From: Peptococcaceae bacterium UBA3937
GTDB taxonomy: Bacteria; Bacillota; Peptococcia; DRI-13; DTU073
Reading direction: 5' to 3'
Length of the DNA stretch: 26,115 bases
Assembly: GCA_002385735.1 (NCBI GenBank)
Contig: DGEB01000002.1
Coordinates: 3,161-29,275, forward strand
The position numbers and the translations under genes were made by a program. The notes below the pieces were generated by a model that saw only the letters and a program-made list of their open reading frames with translations, searched no databases and was not told where the DNA came from. Positions 14,478 through 21,375 of this stretch are shown here, piece after piece (within the stretch, counting starts at the first letter, position 1; each line of letters opens with the position of its first letter).

Positions 14478-15692
14478 CGCCCAGTCGTTGAGATAATTGA
14501 TTTGTTCTTCCGTCAGCCGATCGATTTGAATTCCTAAAGCCTCCAGACGCAAACAGGCTACTTGCCGGTCCAGTTCCTCGGGAACGGGCAGCACTTGCTT
14601 CGGCAACTTTCCGGCCTTTTCCACCAGATAAGCCAACGACAAGGCTTGCAAAGCGAAGGATAAATCCATAATCTCGGCCGGATGCCCGTTCCCGGCCGCA
14701 AGGTTAACTAAGCGCCCTTCTCCCAAAAGATAAAGCTTGCGCCCATCGGCTAAGACATATTCTTCGATATTGGGTTTAATGAGCTGATGGGATTGGGCCA
14801 GCCTGTATAAATCGTGCTTAGATATTTCCACGTCAAAATGACCGGCATTGGCTAAAATGGCCCCGTCTTTCATCAAAGCGAAATGCTCGCCGCGGAGAAC
14901 GTTTTTATTGCCGGTGACGGTTACAAAAATGTCGCCAAGGGCCGCCGCTTCCTTCAGCGGCATCACGGCAAAACCGTCTAAAAGCGCCTCATTAGCTCGG
15001 ATGGGATCCACTTCGGTAACGATGACCCTGGCACCCAAACCTTTGGCGCGCATCGCCACTCCCCGGCCGCACCAGCCGTAGCCGACCACCACCACGTCTT
15101 TCCCGGCCACCAACAGGTTGGTGGTACCGTTGATGCCGTCCCACACCGACTGGCCGGTGCCATATCGATTGTCAAAAAGGTGTTTCATCATGGCATCATT
15201 TACCGAAATCACCGGGATCTGCAGGATGCCGGAATTCTCCATGGCCTTCAGGCGCTTGATCCCTGTGGTGGTTTCCTCACAACCGCCCAAAATATCAGGC
15301 AGCAGATGACTGTATTCACAATGCAACCGCGTGATTAAATCCCCGCCGTCGTCAATAAGCAAATCAGGGTTTTCATCTAAGGCTTGCCGGTGGTGCTTCT
15401 GGTATTCTTCATAAGACTCACCGTGCCGCGCATAAGCCTTAATGCCCTGTTCCACCAGCGCCGCGACCACATCATCCTGTGTCGATAACGGATTGGAAGC
15501 TACTACGGTAACCTCGGCCCCGCCGGCCTGCAAAACCAGTGCAAGATAGCCTGTCTTGGCCTCTAAGTGCAAACAGACCACGATTTTTTTGCCGGCAAAA
15601 GGCTGCTCCTTTTGAAATGCTGCGTTGATTTTTCCCAGAATCGGCATGTGTTTTTGGACCCAACTGATTTTTTGTCTTCCTTCGATGGACAT
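14475..15692 (-). CDS. ahcY: Adenosylhomocysteinase, short (Thermotoga/archaeal) type
   Basis: Hydrolyses S-adenosylhomocysteine to adenosine and homocysteine with bound NAD; some short-type relatives prefer S-inosylhomocysteine. 405 residues. Visible motifs are [24 protein letters not shown], the substrate/NAD motif [18 protein letters not shown], the Rossmann motif [12 protein letters not shown], and AGHFDVEI. It ends [14 protein letters not shown] and lacks the extended C-terminal Lys-Tyr tail that reaches NAD in the long, eukaryote-like enzymes. The ATG at 15690-15692 has AAGGAGG eight bases upstream; a TTG one codon earlier is less likely. An extended -10 promoter lies at 15718-15726. 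No methionine-cycle gene is adjacent. Confidence 0.93.
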   Translation of the reverse strand: MSIEGRQKISWVQKHMPILGKINAAFQKEQPFAGKKIVVCLHLEAKTGYLALVLQAGGAEVTVVASNPLSTQDDVVAALVEQGIKAYARHGESYEEYQKHHRQALDENPDLLIDDGGDLITRLHCEYSHLLPDILGGCEETTTGIKRLKAMENSGILQIPVISVNDAMMKHLFDNRYGTGQSVWDGINGTTNLLVAGKDVVVVGYGWCGRGVAMRAKGLGARVIVTEVDPIRANEALLDGFAVMPLKEAAALGDIFVTVTGNKNVLRGEHFALMKDGAILANAGHFDVEISKHDLYRLAQSHQLIKPNIEEYVLADGRKLYLLGEGRLVNLAAGNGHPAEIMDLSFALQALSLAYLVEKAGKLPKQVLPVPEELDRQVACLRLEALGIQIDRLTEEQINYLNDWA

Positions 15693-15717
15693 CAAGGCTC
15701 CCTCCTTTTTCTATACT

Positions 15718-15726
15718 ATTGTAACA
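15718..15726 (-). promoter_or_regulatory. Extended -10 promoter of ahcY
   Basis: TGT-TACAAT on the minus strand (15718-15726), about 25 bases before the ahcY start. No good -35 element lies at the expected distance, which the TG extension may offset. Confidence 0.5.
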
Positions 15727-15793
15727 AACATCTTTCCGTTTTACTATGATTTGCAATTTGGGCTCCTCGGCCCGAATTTTTCAGCAGCTGCTT

Positions 15794-15822
15794 TTGACTT
15801 TTTCGCTATCATGCTGTATAAT
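15794..15822 (+). promoter_or_regulatory. Sigma-A promoter of tRNA-Arg
   Basis: TTGACT (15794-15799), exactly 17 bases, TATAAT (15817-15822). The tRNA begins 28 bases downstream. Confidence 0.9.
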
Positions 15823-15849
15823 AAATCTTGTTGCTCAAAAATAAGATAT

Positions 15850-15924
15850 GCGCCCGTAGCTCAGTGGATAGAGCACTGGCCTCCGGAGCCAGGTGCATAG
15901 GTTCGATTCCTATCGGGCGTACCA
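15850..15924 (+). tRNA. tRNA-Arg (anticodon CCG)
   Basis: A 75-base cloverleaf. The acceptor GCGCCCG pairs with CGGGCGT, the D-arm is GCTC/GAGC, the anticodon loop CTCCGGA carries CCG, the T-loop is TTCGATT, and CCA is encoded. It is a single-gene unit with its own promoter and terminator and reads CGG codons. Confidence 0.96.
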
Positions 15925-15937
15925 TTAAAAAATAATC

Positions 15938-15966
15938 ATCCTGCAAAGTCTTTTGCAGGATTTTTT
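15938..15966 (+). terminator. Terminator of tRNA-Arg, probably bidirectional
   Basis: A perfect 10-bp stem, ATCCTGCAAA (15938-15947) with TTTGCAGGAT (15952-15961), and a 4-base loop, followed by TTTTTT on the plus strand. On the minus strand ATTATTTTTTAA follows, so it can also end the converging trmL transcript. Confidence 0.92.
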
Positions 15967-15968
15967 GT

Positions 15969-16430
15969 TTAGATTAAGCCACAAAAATCATGCTGGCGAA
16001 AAGCCTCATAGACAATGACCGCCACGGAATTGCTTAAATTAAGGGACCGAATCCCGTCCTTCATGGGAATACGGAAACATTGCTCCGGCATACTCTTGAG
16101 TAAGCTCTCGGGCAGCCCTTTGGTCTCTTTGCCAAAAAGCAGGTAAGCCCCGGCCGGATAAATCACGTCCGTATACTTTCGGCTTCCTTTGGTTGTCGAC
16201 AGAAACAATAAACGAGGGTCCTTCCCTTGTAAAAACTCCTCCAAATTGTGGTATCGATGAATATCCAGCAAATGCCAGTAGTCTAAGCCGGCTCTTTTTA
16301 AATGTTTATCATCAATGGAAAAGCCCAAGGGCTCCACCAGATGCAAACTACAGCCGGTTACCGCGCAGGTGCGGGCAATATTACCGGTATTGGCAGGTAT
16401 TTCAGGCTCTACGAGGACAATATTAAACAT
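15969..16430 (-). CDS. trmL: tRNA (cytidine(34)/uridine(34)-2'-O)-methyltransferase TrmL
   Basis: A SPOUT-fold methyltransferase that 2'-O-methylates the wobble base of certain leucine tRNAs, using S-adenosylmethionine bound in a trefoil knot. The 153-residue product has VEPEIPANTGNIARTC, LVEPLGF, LLFGKETKGLPESLL and IPMKDGIRSLNLSNSVAVIVYE, the three family signatures in order. The start is the ATG at 16428-16430, nine bases after AAAGGGG. The TTG at 16439 directly abuts the ribosome binding site and is rejected. It converges on tRNA-Arg, sharing its terminator. A tRNA-Leu gene is also in this window. Confidence 0.95.
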   Translation of the reverse strand: MFNIVLVEPEIPANTGNIARTCAVTGCSLHLVEPLGFSIDDKHLKRAGLDYWHLLDIHRYHNLEEFLQGKDPRLLFLSTTKGSRKYTDVIYPAGAYLLFGKETKGLPESLLKSMPEQCFRIPMKDGIRSLNLSNSVAVIVYEAFRQHDFCGLI

Positions 16431-16559
16431 CGCGTCCAACCCCTTTCTACATCTACATAAAAAGCTCCCCCGTCTTTCCCCCGGATGGGATTTTTTTGTT
16501 TGGCGAATATTTTTTTTGGCAAAGCTATTAATACTGTTAAATTACAGGGGGTGAAATCG

Positions 16560-16718
16560 TTGGCTCAATATTACTGTTCCAGCTGCGGGAAAAGTGCTAA
16601 GCTACCAGATTTCTGTTGCGGAAAGGCAATGTCTCAAAAAGATTCATCCGGTGTCAGTAGCACCACTTCCCCGGCCGATTTGTCACAGGAACGCGGTAAT
16701 GACGCAGCGCGCAGATAA
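16560..16718 (+). CDS. Small zinc-ribbon protein, unknown role
   Basis: A 52-residue frame starting at a TTG (16560) with a strong AGGGGGTGA site five bases upstream. The N-terminal half holds YYCSSCGKSAKLPDFCCGKA, where C-x2-C and a CC pair could bind one zinc. The C-terminal half is polar and probably disordered (Ser/Thr/Asp-rich). A weak promoter may lie at 16518-16545 (TTGGCA, 16 bases, TAAATT), and a perfect 15-bp hairpin follows the stop. I do not recognise the family. Strong initiation signal and terminator argue that it is real. Confidence 0.6.
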   Translation: MAQYYCSSCGKSAKLPDFCCGKAMSQKDSSGVSSTTSPADLSQERGNDAARR

Positions 16719-16738
16719 GAAAAAGAATCATCATTACG

Positions 16739-16792
16739 AAAGACCCCTTTAAGAATTTTAGCAGCTTAGCCGCACAACTTAAAGGGGTCTTT
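16739..16792. terminator. Long-stem terminator between converging genes
   Basis: A perfect 15-bp inverted repeat, AAAGACCCCTTTAAG (16739-16753) and CTTAAAGGGGTCTTT (16778-16792), with a 24-base loop. A short T-run follows on the plus strand. It overlaps by one base the stop codon of the FlhB-C-like gene arriving on the other strand. Confidence 0.8.
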
Positions 16793-17091
16793 CATTTTTC
16801 CATCCCTTTTTCTTTCTCCAGACGGTACAGATACACCAAAATCTCCGCCACTGCCTGATAAAGCTCCTCAGGTATTTCCGCTCCCACCGGAAAATGGATT
16901 AGCTTACTGACAACCTCCTGGTTCTCCACAATCGGCACATTCTCCTTTTGGGCAATTTCAATAATTTTTTCCGCCAGATACCCTTCGCCCACCGCAACCA
17001 AGCGCGGCGCTCCCTCGACTTGCTCCTGATCATATTGCAAGGCCACGGCCTTTTTATGGCGAATCGTTTGCGGATTGTGCGTTTCTTGCAT
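16792..17091 (-). CDS. FlhB C-terminal-domain-like protein (YlqH-like)
   Basis: A 99-residue cytoplasmic protein homologous to the C-terminal domain of FlhB/YscU, the export switch of flagellar and type III secretion. It has no membrane domain. The motif at the N-terminus is TIRHKKAVALQYD instead of the NPTH-containing autocleavage loop, so it starts roughly where cleaved FlhB would begin, followed by VAVGEGYLAEKIIEIA and the switch-like VPIVENQEVVSKL. B. subtilis ylqH is the comparable stand-alone gene; function is unknown. ATG start with AGAGGGAG four bases upstream, 15 bases after the YlqG-like gene. The pair is surely coupled. Confidence 0.88.
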   Translation of the reverse strand: MQETHNPQTIRHKKAVALQYDQEQVEGAPRLVAVGEGYLAEKIIEIAQKENVPIVENQEVVSKLIHFPVGAEIPEELYQAVAEILVYLYRLEKEKGMEK

Positions 17092-17106
17092 CTGTTCTCC
17101 CTCTTT

Positions 17107-17871
17107 TCACACCTTCACATCAATGTTTTTGGTATAGTCAGCCTGCACCAACGGCCCTTCGTCCACGGCCACAATATCCACATGGGCGCAGAATGCCATG
17201 AGGTCCTCTTTTCGGCTGCGCAAAAGCTGCTCGGTTGCGGCGGAATCAGCCCAAATCTGTAAAAAAAGCCGGTGGTCCGCCAGCTTCAATTTCAGTTCCA
17301 GATGCCCCAAATGAGGCAGGTCTAATCGAAAGAAGACCTCCCACAGCTCTTCCTCATTGGCCAGGGCTCCTTGATAGCGATTGACTTCGATCCGATCAAA
17401 AGACTGCTTGCCCTGGTCGTCCTGCTGGGGAATTAAGAGCGCCGCCAGAAGATTGGGGTCCAGCAAATAGCGCACCGCGGTCTGCTCTTCAACCGGTAGC
17501 TTCTGCAGCGCTTCGAAGATGGTTTGCAGGTCCTTTTCTCCCCGGAAACCAAAGCGTTCGATGATTTTTTGCAACTGTTCACTAACCTTCGGCTGATTGT
17601 CCCCGGCGTCGCCCGCTTTGGTCTGCAAAAGACGCACCAAAAGTTCTTCGCCCCGCCACTCCAGCACCTCCAAGTTGAGTTTCTGCCCCGGCAGGATGCT
17701 TGTTTCGGCTCTTACCGGCAACAGCTTGTCGCCGACCTGTAAAAGAAAGCGGTCACCCTGCTGTGCCACCACCTTCGCTTGAAAAATCTCTCCTGGTTTT
17801 AAAAGGAGCGTGCCGGAGTCCTTCAATAAGGCCAAAATATTTTGCATATTATTGCTGATTGCCTGAACCAT
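17107..17871 (-). CDS. YlqG-like hypothetical protein, possible FliK-like C-terminus
   Basis: A 255-residue protein without membrane segments. The N-terminal part (about 20-85) is beta-rich (LKPGEIFQAKVVAQQGDRF, SILPGQKLNLEVLE). The C-terminal part (about 165-250) has the pattern LGHLELKLKLADHRLFLQIW, reminiscent of the flagellar hook-length control (FliK) C-terminal fold. In B. subtilis ylqG stands next to ylqH, and the same pair is seen here; FliK and FlhB interact in flagella, so these two products may interact. The ATG at 17869-17871 is chosen for its GAGGTGG site; the GTG at 17919 has none and lies inside the preceding terminator. FliK similarity is an inference from pattern only. Confidence 0.75.
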   Translation of the reverse strand: MVQAISNNMQNILALLKDSGTLLLKPGEIFQAKVVAQQGDRFLLQVGDKLLPVRAETSILPGQKLNLEVLEWRGEELLVRLLQTKAGDAGDNQPKVSEQLQKIIERFGFRGEKDLQTIFEALQKLPVEEQTAVRYLLDPNLLAALLIPQQDDQGKQSFDRIEVNRYQGALANEEELWEVFFRLDLPHLGHLELKLKLADHRLFLQIWADSAATEQLLRSRKEDLMAFCAHVDIVAVDEGPLVQADYTKNIDVKV

Positions 17872-17899
17872 TGCCTCCACCTCTTTAGAAAAAAAAGAC

Positions 17900-17941
17900 G
17901 AAAAAGAAAACTCAGGCACAGGCGATAATGATTACCTGTGC
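17900..17941 (-). terminator. Probable intrinsic terminator of degV
   Basis: On the minus strand GCACAGG (17935-17941) pairs with CCTGTGC (17916-17922) across a 12-base loop, followed by CTGAGTTTTCTTTTT. It ends the fakA-degV transcript, or partly reads through into the YlqG-like gene. Confidence 0.65.
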
Positions 17942-18002
17942 TGATCATATTTGCTTCCAACAGCTTGAAGAAGCCTGAATGCTCTTTTCTTCTTACGATG
18001 CT

Positions 18003-18872
18003 TTATGATAACAACCGGTCCTCCAGTTCCGCCTCGTAGAAAAACACAGCCACCGTACCGGCGCCGGCATGGGTACCTACCACCGCGCCCACTTCCCCGA
18101 GGATAATCTCGGTACATTGTACTTCGCTGCTTATTCTTTCGTGCACCTTAATCGCTTCTTCCAACACGTCAGCATGGGCGATAATACACCGGACATTGCC
18201 ATGGACCGCCGCGTATTCCTTGGCGACTTCCACGAGCCGTTCCAAAGCCTTGCCTTTCCCCCTGATTTTTTCAAAAGGTCCGATTAAACCGTCATTGATG
18301 GTAAGAACCGGCTTAATATTCAACATCCCGCCTAAAAATGCAGTGGCCTTGCCAATCCGCCCGCCCTTTTCCAGATTCTCCAGGGTGTCCACCACAAAAT
18401 AGGCCCGGACGTGCTCCATCATCGTCTGAACAATCTTCAGAATCTCTTCTTTTCCTTTGCCGGCCTTCGCCGCCTTGGCCGCCGTAATCACCACCATCCC
18501 TAAAGCGGCCGACACCTGCCTGCTGTCCACAACGGTGATATCTTTATCGGCTAAAGCCGCTTTGGCGATGTTGGCGGACTGACAGGTCCCGGACATCAAA
18601 CTGGAAATATGAATGGAAATCACGGCTGAACCGTCCTTGGTCAATTCCTCGTAAAACTCCTGAAACTCCCCTGGTGACGGCTGAGAAGTAGCCGGGAGCT
18701 TTTCCGCCTTCGCCAGTTTTTCATAAAACTCCTGGGTCGTGATGTCGATGTTCTCCCGATAAGCCTCTTCACCAAAGATAATCTTCAAGGGAATAACGGC
18801 GATATCATATTCTTTGACCAATGCTGCCGGTAAATCCGCGGTACTGTCCGTGGCAATCCGAATTCGCCCCAT
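18003..18872 (-). CDS. degV: DegV family fatty-acid-binding protein (FakB-like)
   Basis: Binds a fatty acid and presents it to the FakA kinase, which phosphorylates the carboxyl group to acyl-phosphate for phospholipid synthesis. 289 residues. The family landmarks are all present: ATDSTADLP, the TSQPSPGEF segment with the ligand-binding serine loop, SSLMSGTCQSA, VVDTLENLEKGGRIG, and KPVLTINDGLIGPFEKIRG. ATG start with GAGGTG seven bases upstream. It lies 42 bases downstream of fakA on the same strand, so the two subunits are made from one transcript. Which chain length or saturation it prefers cannot be told. Confidence 0.95.
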   Translation of the reverse strand: MGRIRIATDSTADLPAALVKEYDIAVIPLKIIFGEEAYRENIDITTQEFYEKLAKAEKLPATSQPSPGEFQEFYEELTKDGSAVISIHISSLMSGTCQSANIAKAALADKDITVVDSRQVSAALGMVVITAAKAAKAGKGKEEILKIVQTMMEHVRAYFVVDTLENLEKGGRIGKATAFLGGMLNIKPVLTINDGLIGPFEKIRGKGKALERLVEVAKEYAAVHGNVRCIIAHADVLEEAIKVHERISSEVQCTEIILGEVGAVVGTHAGAGTVAVFFYEAELEDRLLS

Positions 18873-18914
18873 TAATTACACCTCATTTCTCAATTATTAA
18901 TATCCTCTTAATCT

Positions 18915-20534
18915 TTATTCAATTGAGAGCAGATAATAGTATAAGGGTTGACCACCATAATGTAACTCAAAATCAGCCTGCGGATACTGCCGAGACAGGG
19001 CCTCCACCAACTTCTCCGCTTCATCTTCCTGCACATCTTCGCCATAATATATCGTGATTAATTCATATTGCGGCTGCCAAAATTCGGCGATCAGTTTTTG
19101 CACCACCTCATCCTTCTGAGTCCCACTGGTCGCAATTCTTCCTTCGCCGATGCCGATAATCTGCCCCTTGGCAATTTTTTGCCCGTCATATTCCGCATCG
19201 CGTACCGCGTAAGTCACTTCCAGACTGACAATCTGTTTGCTGGCTTCTTCCATCTTGGCCTTATTGGTCTCCAGGTCGTTTTCCGCGTTAAAGGCCATTA
19301 AAGCGGCGATTCCCTGCGGAATGGTCTTCGTTCCCACCACCCGGACCGGTTTGGAAGCTACCCCCGCCGCCTGTTCTGCCGCCAAAATCACATTGCTGTT
19401 GTTGGGCAGGATCAAGACTTCCTCCGCCAAAACCTGGTCGATGGCCTCGACCAAATCCTGAATGCTGGGATTCATCGTTTGCCCGCCGGTAAGCACCACA
19501 TCCACGCCCAGGCTTTTGAAGACCTCGTTTAACCCAGAGCCCAGAGATACGGTAATAATGCCCAGATGCTTCTTGGCTCTGGCCTTCAGCCGCATTTCTT
19601 CGCTTTGTTCCAGCATATTGTGGATTTGGACCTCATGCAAGGTCCCCAGGTCCGTGCAATAATCCAGCACCTTCCCTGGCCGGTTGGTATGAATATGGAT
19701 TTTCCCCGCGTCAGTGTTGCCTACAACCAGGACACAGTCTCCTTTATCACTGAGAAAGGATTTAACGCTCTCTAAGGCTAAAGGCTTATCTTTCTTTTTC
19801 AGAATGAATTCCGTGCAGTATTGGAACGTAATCGCCTGTTCCCCCGTATAATCGAGTTTCCTGGTAGGAGCGGCAGTAGCCGGAGTAAAAGCTTCTTTCT
19901 GAACTTGCGGCATTTTGCCCTCTAAAGCGGCTAACATTCCTTCGAGAATATATACTAAGCCCTGTCCCCCCGCGTCGACCACCCCTGCCTGCTGCAGGAC
20001 CGGCAACATAGCAGGCGTTTGCTGCAAGGCTTGATAGGCTCCTTCATAGGTTGCTTGCAAAACCGAATTGATCGTACGGTCCGACTTTTGGAGCGCATTG
20101 ACGGCGGCTTGGGCCGATTCCCGGGCCACCGTTAAAATGGTACCCTCCACCGGATTGGATACAGCCTGGTAGGCTGTCTCGACCGCCATCTGCCAGGCAT
20201 CGCAAAAGCCTTGGGCATCAACTTCTTCCTCGTTTTCGGTGCTTTTGGCAAAACCGGACAACAGTTGGGAAAGAATCACGCCCGAATTGCCCCGGGCCCC
20301 CATTAAGGCTCCGTAAGCCATTGCTTTCGTTAATTCCCCCAGCTTGTCCGTTTTGCGTTCTGCAACCGCCTTTGCTGCGGAGGCAAGCGTCAGACTCATA
20401 TTGGTTCCCGTATCCCCATCCGGTACCGGGAACACGTTTAAAGCATCAACGCCTTGCTTTCGTTCAGACAAGTAGACACTGGAAGCAATGATTAGTTTTG
20501 CCCACAGTAGACCATCGATCTTAGCACTATTCAC
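18915..20534 (-). CDS. fakA: DAK2 domain fatty acid kinase subunit FakA (YloV-like)
   Basis: The ATP-binding kinase subunit of the fatty acid kinase; it works with a DegV/FakB protein. 539 residues. The N-terminal DAK2 domain (1-200) has the Mg-ATP loop NVFPVPDGDTGTNMS (D39, D41) and MGARGNSGVILSQLLSGF. The middle domain carries the FakA pattern TEFILKK and GNTDAGKIHIHTNRPGKVL. The C-terminal DegV-like domain has VVLTGGQTMNPS and LPNNSNVILAAEQAA. ATG start with GAGGAGG upstream and a sigma-A promoter at 20579-20608. In many Firmicutes this gene follows spoVM and an asp23-like gene; both are absent here, and an unrelated gene is divergent. Confidence 0.95.
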   Translation of the reverse strand: MNSAKIDGLLWAKLIIASSVYLSERKQGVDALNVFPVPDGDTGTNMSLTLASAAKAVAERKTDKLGELTKAMAYGALMGARGNSGVILSQLLSGFAKSTENEEEVDAQGFCDAWQMAVETAYQAVSNPVEGTILTVARESAQAAVNALQKSDRTINSVLQATYEGAYQALQQTPAMLPVLQQAGVVDAGGQGLVYILEGMLAALEGKMPQVQKEAFTPATAAPTRKLDYTGEQAITFQYCTEFILKKKDKPLALESVKSFLSDKGDCVLVVGNTDAGKIHIHTNRPGKVLDYCTDLGTLHEVQIHNMLEQSEEMRLKARAKKHLGIITVSLGSGLNEVFKSLGVDVVLTGGQTMNPSIQDLVEAIDQVLAEEVLILPNNSNVILAAEQAAGVASKPVRVVGTKTIPQGIAALMAFNAENDLETNKAKMEEASKQIVSLEVTYAVRDAEYDGQKIAKGQIIGIGEGRIATSGTQKDEVVQKLIAEFWQPQYELITIYYGEDVQEDEAEKLVEALSRQYPQADFELHYGGQPLYYYLLSIE

Positions 20535-20578
20535 TACTCTGCCTCCTCAAAAAGATCATAATCAATAATTCAAGCTTT

Positions 20579-20608
20579 ATTATACTGGTAAAGATCAAGG
20601 CTCGTCAA
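20579..20608 (-). promoter_or_regulatory. Sigma-A promoter of fakA-degV
   Basis: TTGACG (20603-20608), 18-base spacer, TATAAT (20579-20584) on the minus strand, about 45 bases before the fakA start. Confidence 0.85.
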
Positions 20609-20613
20609 TTTTT

Positions 20614-20630
20614 TCCTGAAAAGTTCAGGA
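20614..20630. promoter_or_regulatory. 17-bp palindrome next to the fakA -35 element
   Basis: TCCTGAA-AAG-TTCAGGA, a perfect dyad six bases upstream of the fakA -35 box and about 75 bases before the divergent gene. The position suits an operator or activator site. It does not match the FapR or FabT site as I know them. Confidence 0.4.
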
Positions 20631-20703
20631 TATTTTCGCAAATCATCAGCTGCTTATAAATCCACAGCGAACAGGAATACTAAATTCTGAGGTGACCAGT
20701 TCC

Positions 20704-21375
20704 ATGATCGAAATCGACGATGCCGGCAGCGGGAGCCTGGTCGGCGGGACCATCATCGGGGTTTTTCGCCGGGAGACCCAGGAATATTTCACCGCTTTAA
20801 TCCCCTTAAAGCATTTTCAACATCCATATTTTTCGCAAAAAGAATACCAAAAATATGTAGCTGTCATCATGGAAAAAGCGATTCAAAAACTGAACATAAA
20901 AAAATCCGAGCCGATCCACATCTGTCAAGGCTATATCTTTGACTACCTCCGGCTTTGGCTGACCGCCCATAAGTTCAACTGGCAGAATACGAAAATCAGC
21001 GGCCCCCTGCAGGTTAAAGTAGAAACTTCCTTTAATCAATATGCCTTTCAACTGGGCCTGCCCAAAAACTTCCTGCTCCATGCCCGCTATGCCTTTGGCT
21101 TTCATCGCCTCTTCAAGTGGGTCATGGCTGATTTTGCCCACCGCTCCGCTTTCTGCAAAACCGGCTGGAAAAGCTGGCAAAAGTGGTCCACCACTCCCGT
21201 CACCACCGGGGCAGGCCAAGCTCCCCGCGACGAGTACTGCCTAAAATGCGGAAAATTAATCAAAGCCCATGAGCAGATTACCATTTTAACATACGAAACA
21301 AACCGGCCGTGGGAACTGCATCTCCACCGTTCGTGCAGGTCGGCTTACTCCGGCAACAGGGCCCCTTCCGTGTAG
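20704..21375 (+). CDS. Conserved hypothetical, possible RNase H-like fold with C-terminal Cys/His cluster
   Basis: A 223-residue protein. It opens with MIEIDDAGSGSLVGGTIIG, an acidic pair (D5, D6) on a first strand followed by a Gly-rich turn, similar in layout to RNase H-fold enzymes. Later come IHICQGYIFDYLRLWL and a conserved-looking KTGWKSWQKW. A C-terminal extension holds C179-x2-C182 and H208-x2-C211, a likely zinc site. I believe the core resembles an uncharacterised clostridial family, but I cannot name it. The start is the ATG at 20704 with GAGGTGA eight bases upstream; the in-frame GTG at 20692 is part of that site. The 3' end overlaps the convergent gene by 31 bases. Confidence 0.75.
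   Translation: MIEIDDAGSGSLVGGTIIGVFRRETQEYFTALIPLKHFQHPYFSQKEYQKYVAVIMEKAIQKLNIKKSEPIHICQGYIFDYLRLWLTAHKFNWQNTKISGPLQVKVETSFNQYAFQLGLPKNFLLHARYAFGFHRLFKWVMADFAHRSAFCKTGWKSWQKWSTTPVTTGAGQAPRDEYCLKCGKLIKAHEQITILTYETNRPWELHLHRSCRSAYSGNRAPSV

Noticed and set aside
17871..17919. GTG start for the YlqG-like gene at 17919
   Set aside because: It lacks a ribosome binding site and falls inside the degV terminator hairpin. The ATG at 17871 has GAGGTGG.
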